Source of the DNA: Diploscapter coronatus
Taxonomy: Eukaryota > Nematoda > Chromadorea > Rhabditida > Rhabditidae
Direction of reading: 5' to 3'
Length of the DNA stretch: 64,000 nucleotides
Assembly: GCA_964036155.1 (NCBI GenBank)
Contig: OZ038423.1
Span: forward strand, 26,055,249-26,119,248
Part shown: positions 51,001 to 62,432 of the stretch, one piece after another
How positions within the stretch are numbered: the first letter of the stretch is position 1
Layout: each line of letters starts with the position of its first letter
Notes under the pieces: generated by a model
The model's database searches: none
What the model was told of the DNA's origin: nothing
Seen by the model: the letters and a program-made list of their open reading frames with translations, nothing else
Position numbers and translations under genes: made by a program

Positions 51001-53599
51001 ATAACCCTAGATCCAGGAATATTTTCCTTCTTCATATAATGAAGGGTACGTTCCAAAAACCATCTATCATACTGCATTTTATCCTGGAAAAACTCAAATC
51101 CAGACAAATCTGGCTTTTCTTTTGCGCAGCTGCTAACTTGTCCCCAAAAGTTCTCCTTCTTTTCTTCTTTGAGCTATTCGGGGTCAGGCAAAAGCTCAAG
51201 GCATTTACTGTAAAGAGGAAAAGAGCAAGTGAACAGAGAAATAGTAATGGTAAATAGGAGATTAGAGAAAGCGTCGGCTATTCCAATTCTTCAAGTTTAC
51301 TGCGCGGCGCGATACGTGAGGCTATTTTCGCGAAATAGTTAGCCGGCTTGAAGAGAGTGTAGAGAAATTAGAATATGAAGCACACGGCCAAAACAATGCC
51401 AAACGGGATGCCTTTAGACTTTGGAGAAATATTGCGAGAAATTGAGAGAGTGGAAAGAAAGAAGGGAAATATTATGCTAACTTTATAGAATCACAGAAAG
51501 AGTTAACTAGAGGAATAGTGCGGAGAAATTAGAGGGTAAGAAAAATAGTATGCTGACTTTGGAGAGGCAAAAGATGTTCAGAATCGCGCATCGAAGACTT
51601 GAGCAACAGCCAACAGAAGCTGGTATGGCTTAATCTCGACGAAATAATGTGTGATTGGAGAGGGGAAAAGATGGGAAATGCCGGGGAAATAGTGAAGGGG
51701 TCAATGAAATTAGAGAAACAGAGTATGTTGATTGCCAATGGTAAACAACAATAAGTAAGATAAAGAGATGATCTCAAACCTGCGATAAAGAATGAAGGAA
51801 GCTTTGTTATTTGGGATTTCAGATTAGACATATATAAATAAAAATTATGGTTATTGTAAAATTCAAAATACTTTTACAAAAATTTACATAAAGCCATTTT
51901 TCATCCAAAAATCAAAAAACCATGTTCACATGCAAATTTTGTACTTAAAATTTAGAAATTCTATATTTAAAATTTAGAAACGATCTAGATAATCCCTATA
52001 ATATATCACTCAATTTCTCAATCTCGGCATGAAGGCGCATCCTTTTCTTTCCTTACTAATGGTTGATCTGTCGGGAGGGCGTCTGGTGACCTGAGAGCCC
52101 AAAACTTCGCCAGATATCCCAATTTTTACTCTTGGATATCTTAGGATCTCATAGCACATGTCTTTAAATCATTATTTTTAACTTCTGCTTTCTTTTCAAA
52201 CAAAGTTATTAATAACCATTTACCGTATCTTATTTTGAGAAATATCCTTCAACCACTCATTTCTTAACGTTATTTTTATCGTTACTTCCTTTCAAACAAA
52301 AATATTACATTTGTATTTTTTCCATTATCTATCTTGGGTGTATTATTTTAAATATTTTTATTACCCTTAAAGCCACGACTCCTCAGAACTCAAAGATTGC
52401 TAATTACTAAAACTTATTCGCTTTTACTAATGCTGTCCTTTCGATACAATCAAGTTCATGAGTCAAGAGTTAAAATCGGAAATTAGTATGATTCCTAAGA
52501 ATACTATTAAAGCGGGCCTAAAATTATCGTACTCATTTTCGAAATGCTTGAATATTTGCCTTAACGCAAAATTTTCAGTTCACTTCCGTGAGAAAATACC
52601 GGTGCTTGAGAGCTTAAATGGTTTTCTCTGACTTTCTTGAGATCTTTTAATTCAATAAACATATTCCCTATGAGCTCATCGTATCTGCCTTTACTTTATT
52701 GTTTTATATAATTTTTAATCTGAGTTTTCTAAGGCCAGGTACTTTTTCCTACGTTTTCTGGATACGGTAGCCTAATTTTTCATCTTTAATTGTAAGTTTT
52801 TCTATCAACCGGGATCTAAAGATGAAATTCTCATAAATCCTAGTTTTTTTTCTCTATCTTTGAGGGGGTCGATTTCGGGCATTTTTTCGAAGCTCTTGAA
52901 AAATGCCGACAATCTTTTCTTCTTGCTGCTCTAAGAAAGTTAGGCCCAAACGACCCCACCTATCATGAAAAAGCCATCTGTTATCAGAGCCGACTTTTCG
53001 CTGCTTTATCATATCCTTAAGCACTGTGTATTTTAGAGACGCAGAGAAGGGCTCATTGAAATTTCGTTCGAAAGTGCCTAGTTTTTCTGATGGCTGAGTT
53101 TAAAACTCAGCGATTTTTTCAAACAATTTGCTTGAATCACTCTGGCCGAGTTTTTACCGCACTTTAAAGAAAAATTTTATTGCCCACTACAAAAACGGGT
53201 GCAGACAACGATTTTGTGTATGTGAATGAGCACCACCCAGGGAGAGACCAGCAAAACTAAAATAAAATTATCTCAGCCTGTGTTTGATTTGATTTTTTTT
53301 ATCATGAGATAAGAATTTTCAACATCAGACTTCATAGAAGGTAGTTTGAAAAATCGGAGTATATTCTATTGAAAAACTACTACCAGATACATATTTGTGA
53401 ACTTTGAGCTGTGCTTTACAATTTTTCAAGTATATATTGTATTTTCGGGCCAGACAATTTCCTGCGAACAAAAGCAGAAAGTTAGTAATTAAAATTACTT
53501 AGGCCTCTCACATTTTGGATTATGAATCCGAGTTATTTCCTTTCGGCTAGTTTTTGTAGTTCAAGATTCGATGAAGTTTGATATTGGTTTACGGAAAAA

Positions 53600-53910
53600 T
53601 ACTTGGAATGAAAATTTAGAGTTTGACTCACTTCCTTGAACTCATCAAATTCTACTTCGAATTTTATAAAATTTAACTTTCACCCAGTTGTATAAATTTA
53701 GCTTCGTTTTTAAAAATATAATTTTTAGCTAATCAAATATTCTTGAACTTTAAAATTTAACCTTAACCTATCGACCTATCAAATTTAATTTCAAGCCTAC
53801 AAAACATAACTGGAGCTTATAAAATTTAGCTTCAACTTTAAAAAGTCATTTACAAATTTGCAAAAGTTAACCTTAACTTTGCGCCTGTTAAATTCAACTT
53901 CCTAACTTTT
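53600..53910. repeat. Degenerate AAATTTAACTTCAA-type repeats
   Basis: Many imperfect copies of a roughly 25-35-nt unit built on AAAATTTAACTT / AAATTTAGCTTC / AACCTTAACCTA. Similar words recur around 54840-54990 (AAGTTCAACTT). It looks like an old, decayed tandem array. Boundaries are approximate. Confidence 0.4.
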
Positions 53911-56900
53911 ACTTCTAAAGAAGAAAGATATGCAATCTTCCTGAAATATGCGAGTTTTTATCTTAACTTTTTCCTCCCTTCCCCTCACCTCCTTTATCTG
54001 TTTTGGAGATGGATCGTGCCACGTACCAATTGCCCATCAGAAGCTGAGAGCACATGTCCACTCGGAGGGGGTGGAGCTAAGAAAAGGGATCATTGAAAAA
54101 GGAGAGAGAGCAGAGAAAGGAAAAGGGGAGAAAGAAAAATAGTATAGAGAAGTGGAAGGGAATTGAGAAAGAAAGGAGGAAATAGCAAGGAACCCCGTTT
54201 AGAGTAACGGAACGCCAATCAACTCGGCAAAAACTTTCGCGGGGTCACCATATGCACACGACCATCACTCACAACAAGTTCATGCCATTATAGCTTCTTT
54301 GCTGATCTCTGGACTTCCCACACTATCTCCCTTTTCTTTGTCATCTCTATACTCTACTTTTACTGCTACTTCTAGCATATAGCGGTCATTCAGCGAGTAC
54401 GGCACTTAGGGCACTACAGTAGTCTCAAGCTTAAGGTCAGGGATGTTGTGCTTTATAAAATCGAAGTAAAATTTTGTATCCTTTGCCAATGTAACTTTAG
54501 AATTTTAATATTGTTTTGATCTTCCGATATCATTGAATCGGTTTCAACGATTCACAACTGTCAAGGTTCTTCTTTTCTTTTTGGAACCGGTTTAGTCCTT
54601 TCACATTTTATCTTTATCATGGTGTGGCTCTCATGCATTTCTCGGTCTTTTTTTGCAGCACTACTGAAACTGCGCACCCCATTTCGTTCTTCTCAGCGAA
54701 GATTTATCTGATTGATATGGCAGGGGTAGGAGCGGCAAGGGGGGCACTTTTTTTCTCTCGAAATTCACCAGATTGGAACATGAAATAGGCGAGAAAAAAT
54801 CGGAACCAGGGTTTTTGCGGAGTTACCAAAATTGTCACTTCAAAATACAACTTCATCGTCACACTTTAGTAAAATTTAAATTTCACAAACTTTTTTTTAG
54901 ATCTAAAGTTCAACTTTATGACCTCGCTAAAATCGTCTAGCTATCAACTTTGCCTTAAAACCGCCAAATTTCATATCCTTGAAGTTCAACTTAAACCACC
55001 ATCCCCTTATCAGTTGCAAAAATCTCTCGATCTCAAAAAATCACTTCATGCCCTGGTGTTGCTTGTTGTTTGGACTTGGGGCGATTTTTTCTTCTAGCAG
55101 AACGGGGTGGAAATAGCGCTGAAGCGCTAGAGAGATTTCATACTACGGGCGAAATATCGTTGTTGTGTTGGAGAGAAGAACAGGGGTTGAGGCCGTAGCG
55201 CTGTTGCAGTCATGATGCGCTCGTGCCTCACGGTGCCGCCTTCTGTTTGAAAGGCATCGGGACAGGGGCTTCTCTCGCACCACTCCATCACTCCTTGATC
55301 CGCACGCTATTTCCCCGACTTTTCTTAAACTCTCGCCAATCACCACGATATTTCGATCAAGCAAAAGCTCTCAAAGAATGATCGCGTTTTTCAAAACTTA
55401 ACTGCCCAACAGGCATTCATTCAAGACTTGCAAATAATAATGGTCAATTTTGAATTTCTTTGACTTAGAATTTGAAATTTGAAGGTCCGCCTTTTCGAAA
55501 TCAAGACTTCATCAATTTTTCTTCTAATTAATTCAAAACAAAAATATTGGTAAGGTTTTGAATTTTTACTTCAGCCTTTAAGCTTATAGGTTCGACTTAG
55601 AATTTCTAGCCCCATTCCCCAGGATTTCCGAAATCAACATCCTGATAATTTTTAAAGTCATTTATTTAGGACTTGCAAATGATTCATTGGCGTCTGCTGC
55701 TGCTTCCATTAATTTAGAAAAAAACGGATAAAAACCACGCCCCCATTTTGCAAATTTTAAATCCTGATCCCTCTCTAAATCTAATTTTATCCGGGGTCAG
55801 TTATCATTTATCAATCAGTCGGTCCCTTTGAAATTTGCCATTTTCAACTTGTCTAGATTTTCAGCGAAAAAATTAATTTTCAAATAATAGAATACATTCT
55901 TTGCGATACGAAAAATATTTTCCACTGAAAAGTTTCGTTTTTTCCTTTCGGACTACAATTTTACTATATAAATTTGTTGAATAGAGTTAAGTGGTCTTCG
56001 CGATTATTCCTTGAAAACTTTAGACTGAGCATACAATTTTCTAAATGTTTAGGTTAGTCTGATCAAACTTTGCTGGAGAAAATGAATAGTTGGTCAGAAA
56101 TTTCGTGGTTTTTATACTTTATCACTCTCTTTAATCTCGGAATATAATAATATGGCAAAAAATTCATGATATTTTCGAAATTCAGATATTTGTTCGAATT
56201 TTCAATCTCTGAGCATAACACTGTTGAAAGAATACTTTTATTTTCGAGTTTAAAACTTACTGGAATTTTCTAGTTTAGCAGTCTCTAAAATCAACCATTA
56301 GTCGAGAAATTTCGAAGAAAAAAGTGACAATTTGTAATTCCAATAAGCTCTTAGTAGCATAACAGTCAGCGTTCATGGAAAACGTTTGACTCATTTCACG
56401 TATAATTCTGCTCATTGTTTAACCGCAGCTGTTCCTACCCTGCCACCCAATCGCTCGCTGGTCAAATCACATTTATCCTAGAGGAAAAAATTGCGTAATC
56501 GCTTGGAACTTGTGAAATTCGGGCAGCAAAATGCAAAATTCGATTCTAGATGGAAATTATTTGGTGAATATCAGGATGAAAGAAATTTGACCTGCTCACA
56601 TAAATTCCCATAAGATCAAGAGGAGAAACGGACGAAGACCGTGTAAGTGACAGAGCTTTTCAGTTAGCTAAAAATTCGCATATTCATTCAAAATCGCGTT
56701 TATTTCATGCTAAATTTACTAAAACCAAGAGCATTTCTCAGCTTACCTAGAAAATTTTGACCGTTCTTATCCGTGACGTAGTCTTCGGTGTGTTGATCGT
56801 CTCATCCCTTTCCTTCCCTCGTTCCGTTGCGCTACCGTCTTCCTTCTCACGCATCCTTCCCACTTCCTTTTTCAGCTTCTTCCCCTTTTCGTCGTCAGTT

Positions 56901-57760
56901 TTTGCGTGTTCGTTCCCTCTATTGACACTGCGTTTTTCCGCACTACGTATTTTCCCCCAACAGGAGCGAAATCGCCCTCTGTTTGAAGCCCGCTCAACGA
57001 AATAAGGAAGCAACGGAAAATAGGCTCGAACTTTCCCCCGACGAGAGATTTTTGCTTACCCATCCCCCTCTAACTCACGCTCTTTACCTACACCAAGCGC
57101 AGAGAATCTTATCTTTTTCTTCGAAATAGAGAAATTGCAAGTCAGCTTGGTCATTCGTCTTTGTTGACGAGAGCTTGAAAAGTCGCTGATTTTGGGTACT
57201 GTATGTTACTTGTTTAATGTAGTTCTAATTTAATGTTGTTAATTTTTAAATAAAATATTAGCTTTAACATGCTAAACTGTTTGGCGTTGATAGTTTAGAT
57301 CTCGAGCAATTTAGCGTCTATATTTTGTTTGATTCGGAACATTCATTGTTAATGAGCGTTGATAAGAACGTGACTAAGTTATGCCTTCTACAAACATCCG
57401 GGCATCATAATGTCTCTATTTAACTTTAAACCCTAAAACTCTGAAACTCACAAATGATAGGCATTGTTTACATTCTTAGTTTTACTGTCCTTCATTCCGA
57501 AACTCCCATGCACTTTACTCTTTACTGTAATGAGATCTGGGGGACTTCATATATCCCTATTTATCCTCTCCTCTTTGACCCTATCAACATGAGATCTCAA
57601 TATTGTTATCCTTCCTGCTTGAACGTTCTCTTATCTAGAGCCACTCTATATGAGTACTGTTTTGAGGGCTACCGCTATTCTAAATCTTACCTAGATACTT
57701 GACTAATTAGGCCAAGTGTCGTATCGGCATGCCTCTGCAAAATAATATTGGGAACATTTT

Positions 57761-57988
57761 CTTCCCAGATTTTGGGGACAAAAAATGGAAGAGAAATACT
57801 AAATTCTATGATGAAGTGTGCATATCTATACCTTTCTTAGTCAAAAATGATATATTGATATTTTGAAGCACTCGGAGTAATTTCCTTCCAGATTCTGGGA
57901 ACAAAATGGGAGAATAGTACATGATGCCAATGGATAGTGCGTATATTAAAATTTTTCCTAGCGAAAAATGATATATTGATATTTTGAA
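57761..57988. repeat. Two-copy tandem duplication
   Basis: Copy one, about 57761-57867, and copy two, about 57882-57988, both run CTTCCAGATTYTGGGRACAAAA … TAGTGYGYATAT … CCTTTC/TTCCTAG … AAAATGATATATTGATATTTTGAA. The last 24 bases are identical, while the middle is diverged. A local direct duplication of about 115 nt with no coding function. Confidence 0.6.
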
Positions 57989-58977
57989 ATGATTTATCAG
58001 CGCGCATCTTTCTTCGCGCCAATGCGTCTCGGTGTCTCCTTTCTTATCTCGCAAATTGTTCTGCTACTTTCCGACCTCTCGCTCTCTCGACTCTATCATC
58101 ATTTCTTGGTCGTGGCTAACCAACTATTTTGTCTGAGCTTTTGCTCGACTCTTACCTCTTCTCTATTTGCAGTAAGCATGGTCCCATTTACCTTCGACAC
58201 AGGGAAAGTCTTATGAAATTTTAGGGCCAATAATTTTTTGATAGCTGGAAAGAAAATTTAAAAAACCCCTATCAAATTATCGCCCAAGCATTAAAATCAT
58301 TGTCTTCAATTGGAATTATTTCGAATTTATTTTGATGTTCGACTTTCTGAATCATGCTTTCTTCTCGGTGTTTTCGTCAGTACAATCATGCTCTCATTCC
58401 TCATATTTTCATTCTATGAAAGTTTTTTCTCTACAATTTTTTCGCAGGAGCTGACTATCATCATTTAGCGCGCGTTACTCACCTCAGATACATACAGTTG
58501 CTGCTCTCACTCTCGCTCGCGCGATATATTTTCCGTTTTTTTTCCATCTTTTCCATCTTTCTCTCTAGTCCTTTCTCTGCACACTCTCAATTACCTATGT
58601 TTCTACTCTCTCTCCCCGTTTCTCTGCATCTCTGCTCCTCATCAAACAGTATGATTCACTGGTTTGGTTCACAAACTCTTTCGTCTTCTTTCTGCTGCCA
58701 TCGCGCTTTTTGCAGCGCTTGATTCATTTTGAACAGAGCTGCTTCTGCTCCTGTTTTTTAACCCGTTAAAATATCCCTTTTCATCCATGAAAAATCCGAC
58801 AATCATCAAATTTATCCGTCTATTGAAATTCCGTCCAATCATGTTGCCATAAGTCGAGCATTTATTTCCTTGTTCATGCAATTTTTCTCGGCTTATTGGG
58901 GAAATGTTTTCCTGAAATGGCATGATTATCATTTCGGGAAATACAAAAATTGGCATTAAATGTTTTGGATTTCAGGT

Positions 58978-61900
58978 ATGGCTGCGATAGCTTCGTCAGG
59001 TGATTGCGTCTACCTCTGTTCGTCGTGCAATACTTCATTCTCGACGTTGAACGAGCTTGAATCCCACGTCCTCACCCATACCATGGAGCACAATGGTCTC
59101 GAAGCGAAATCCTCAGAGGTACAGTTATCCGAAAGCTTTATCAAATGCCTGGAACTAGAACGCTTAATGAGAACGATCCGTACTTATTCGTGCTTTGGTG
59201 TCATGCAATTTCATTATTGTCCAGTGGCACAGTCGAATGCCGTACATTAAATCTAAAATCCAGCTATTATCCCTCGTGTCATGAGTGATCCATTCCGGAA
59301 GCTGTCCTCAGCGCCGCTACTCACGATTTACACATTGGTTATGAGTTTCGTCGTGTTCTTTCGCCCATCCGCTAAAAACTTTCGTGCCAGGGAGGTGCCA
59401 CGTGAAAAAGAGAATGTGCTCTCTGCAGAAAGGAAGCGAAAGGAGTGGAACGCGAGCTGGAGCAACAGCCGGAGGACCCCGAGGAGAACGACGCCTAGCA
59501 GCAGCGTTTGAGCTTTGCGGGGCTACTTTGAAGCGCCTCAAGTCTTTTTCAAATGCTTACGAAACATTAACTCGTCTTAAACAATGAGCGCATCGCAAGG
59601 AGTGGACACAGCACGCGTGTGCACGCACTGATACGCGCGAGCAACAGGACGACGATGGAGAAAGAGCTCTGCTGAGGGAAAGTGCAACTCGAGGAAGCAC
59701 AATAGGTCATCCAATGCAACGCGAGAAGAAGTCCTGAGCATTTGCTACTTGATCGGAGACCTTCGTCTGAGGATCGCCAACAAGCTAGTGCTTGATCGCT
59801 TGCAATTCTTCCTGAATCATTAGGTATCTCGAGTCTTAAACAAATTCTTGATGCCAGCATTTTCCAAATTTGCGCCCCCCCCTACTGTATCACCCTCTTC
59901 CTCGCCAACATTCCTTCGACCCTTCTACCTTATGCCTTTTCTCGTCAGTCAATGTTTGGCAGTATACTGTATGTGCAACTGCTTTGCGAGCTGCTTGGGG
60001 ATATTTCTAGAGAGTGAGAGAAAGGAGCGCTTCTGTTGTGTGCTAACCTAAATACTTGTGTGGAGGGCAGAGGGGTCTGCTGCTGGTCAGTTCAGTCGAG
60101 GGCCTCTGCATGGCACTCCTTTGTGTATCGGAAGCTTTATGCCCCTGTCCCCATCTCTCTTTCTCTCCCCTCCCTGACTGAGAAATGATCCGTTCAGCTG
60201 TTGCTTAGAGCTTGAGAGAGCGAGCGAGCGGCTCTCTTCTCCAAGGGGTCAAATGAAACCGTTCCAGGAGGGATTAATGGGGCCTAGCAAAAACTTAGCA
60301 GATATGGGTTTGCAGGAGATCTCCGAAATGGACGACTTCTCCCCTTCCTCTTCCGACGATCTCGACGGCTCTGGCAGCAGTACCGGACAGCTCCCAGACG
60401 CCAACGGTTTTCTTCAGTGCAGATTCTGCCCGGTCAAATTCGAGAATCAGCCTCAGGTATAGGAAAAGCCAAGATTTCGAAAATAATTTGCCTAATTCAG
60501 CTGAGCCTCCATTACGCTCAAGCGCACAAGGACAAGCCCCAGTACCGCTGCGACACGTGCCACGATGTCTTCGCGGTTAAACGCGAATTGGCTACTCATA
60601 TGAGGATACATAGTGGAGAAGAGCCTCATAAGGTATCCAAATAAATTCATTTCCTTCTGAAAAAAAAGCATAATTCAGTGTACTCAGTGTGGCAAGGACT
60701 TCGGGACTCGTCAGCTCCTGAAGAAACATTGGATGTGGCACACTGGGGAGAGATCGCACATTTGCCCAATTTGCAACAAGGCCTTCTTCCAGGTACGGAT
60801 AAAGTTTCGAGCCTTGAATTTTCAAAATTCAGCTTTGATGCTAAATGATAGGTATTGTTGCAGAAAGGCCACCTCACTCAGCATCTGATGATTCACTCCG
60901 GCGGTCGGCCGCACAAGTGCAAACTCTGCCAGAAAACGTTCATCTTCAAGGTAGCTTCTGCGTCTCTCACCTTCCCATGCTTACAGATAGAGACTCTGGG
61001 ATGTGTTGATCACTGTCTGCTGAAAACAGTAGTTGATCTCACATCTCTGAGCAAATAAATAGCGGAGAAATGATGTAGTTGGTTTCCAGACTTAATGATG
61101 GCATAATTTAGTTCGATCTCAACCGACACATGAAGATCCATGCCGAGAGGGGCTACTCCTGCAATCAATGTGGTCGTTCTTTCATCAGACAATTGTCGCT
61201 GGACGAGCATGCGCTCAAGTGCAAGGGCAAAAAGTACAAATTTTCCCTAGGTTTAAGTAAAACCCGTGAAATTTAGCAACTCTACAATCGCCAGCTCTCC
61301 CAGCTCTGTGAAGTCTGATCCTTCCACCCCTACTTTTCCCAATCTGATGGCACCAGGGATGTTCAACTTCAATCGCGATCAGCTGACGAAGGTGCGTATA
61401 TCAGTTTTTAAGAAGAAATTCAGTCGAATGAATTCAGATCGCCCAGTCCTTGCTCAATCAGCAGCAATCTACGCAGCCAATCAACTTCCTGGCTTCTTCG
61501 CTTCCTCAAGCATCTCCATTGTCAGTGTCTCCAACCGTAACTCTTCCTTCATCCATTCCAACTGCACCACTGCCGACCCCATCCCCAATTCCCTACTTCT
61601 GCGTGCTGTGCTCCAAGCCATTTGCGACTAACTCGATGTTCACTGCGCACATGTACGTCACGCATCTGCAGAACAGGGTCGTTCTTCCACAGACGAGTCT
61701 GAATCTACCAGCAGAATTGATGCAGGGCATACAGGCGAAGAAGGAGGTGCGGATCATTTTACGGACTCCTTGAAAATTCTACGTTTCTTTCAGGACTCTC
61801 CATCTTTGTTCACGCCAATCAAGCCCATCAGAACGGACGTGGAGGAAAACGTGGTTGTGGAACAGCACAGTGCAACGGCGACGAATAGCAGTTGCGCTTC

Positions 61901-62432
61901 TAGGTAGAGAAATTTGAAAAAAAAACCCGGAAGCAAAGTGAATTTCAGTCCTCACAAGTCGCCGCCATTCGGTGTGTCGCCTTCGGACCATCATACGTCT
62001 ACATCCCCATCTCCTCCAATCCCGAGTTTTACTAGGTTCGAACAACCTTGAAGATCCGAAATCAAGAAGGAATTTAGAATGCCTCAATCACCAAAGGACG
62101 CAGTCCAAACTCAGAGTCATCAAATTGGACAGATTTCTTGCGGCACATGCCAGAGCAATCAAAACAGGCAAGAAAGAGTTGAATTTTTCCAAGATATGGA
62201 AATCTGTTTCAGAATCTGTCAACTCGAGTCAGCGCTATTGGCAAAGGACTGCGAACTCATGAAGTACAAGGAGATGACTAAAATGGTAAGAAGCTATATT
62301 TGTTTTCTTAAAATCATAATAAAATTGCAGATTCTGAACGCTTCCACTCAAATTTTGGCCCAGGCCGCTCCTCAAAACCCTCTCTTCCTTCACACGAAGA
62401 ACATTTTTGCTCAGATGCAGGACTCCCTTTAA
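58978..62432 (+). CDS. C2H2 zinc-finger transcription factor (M03D4.4-like)
   Basis: Nuclear DNA-binding protein. An upstream exon (58978 on) encodes a lone finger, CSSCNTSFSTLNELESHVLT. The main part starts at or before ATG 60253: an acidic Ser-rich segment (EMDDFSPSSSDDLDGSGSS), then a run of fingers beginning CRFCPVKF, CDTCHDVF, CTQCGKDF, CPICNKAF and CKLCQKTF, plus a final C2HC-type CNQCGRSF…HALKC. A distant finger (FCVLCSKPFATNSMFTAH) lies in a Ser/Pro/Gln-rich tail, and the protein ends with a short helical segment (ICQLESALLAKDCELM). Finger sequences such as GTRQLLKKHWMWHTGERSH closely recall C. elegans M03D4.4. Small introns near 61230-61274 and 62036-62078 are needed to keep frame. 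Whether the 58978 exon joins the 60253 exon is unresolved; phases do not match at the obvious sites, so two alternative starts are possible. Confidence 0.85.
59380..59830. other. GC-rich interval with overlapping short open frames
   Basis: Clearly more GC-rich than the flanks, inside the putative first intron or 5' region of the zinc-finger gene. Several frames on both strands stay open for 60-100 codons but match no family. Candidates are an unannotated 5' UTR exon, a promoter-associated segment or a relic coding exon. Confidence 0.3.

Larger units (their letters stand above)
48100..58970. other. 10.9-kb gene-poor region upstream of zinc-finger gene
   Basis: I see no conserved protein segment, tRNA or rRNA. 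The region is AT-rich with scattered purine tracts (51400-51700, 54070-54190) and pyrimidine tracts (56800-57080, 58500-58640), degenerate repeats near 53600-53910, and a tandem duplication at 57761-57988. Because the zinc-finger gene to its right begins just after an acceptor (TTTCAG, 58975), this stretch may be the long regulatory region or 5' intron of that gene. Open frames here are short, low-complexity and not linked by splice sites. Confidence 0.4.

Noticed and set aside
56747..57013. Opposed frames of 82-88 codons
   Set aside because: Low-complexity Ser/Phe-rich versus Lys/Glu/Arg-rich shadows of a pyrimidine tract, with no splice structure.
59567..59860. Minus-strand 97-codon frame in the GC-rich interval
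   Set aside because: Overlaps equally long frames on the plus strand and has no recognisable domain. Likely a composition effect.
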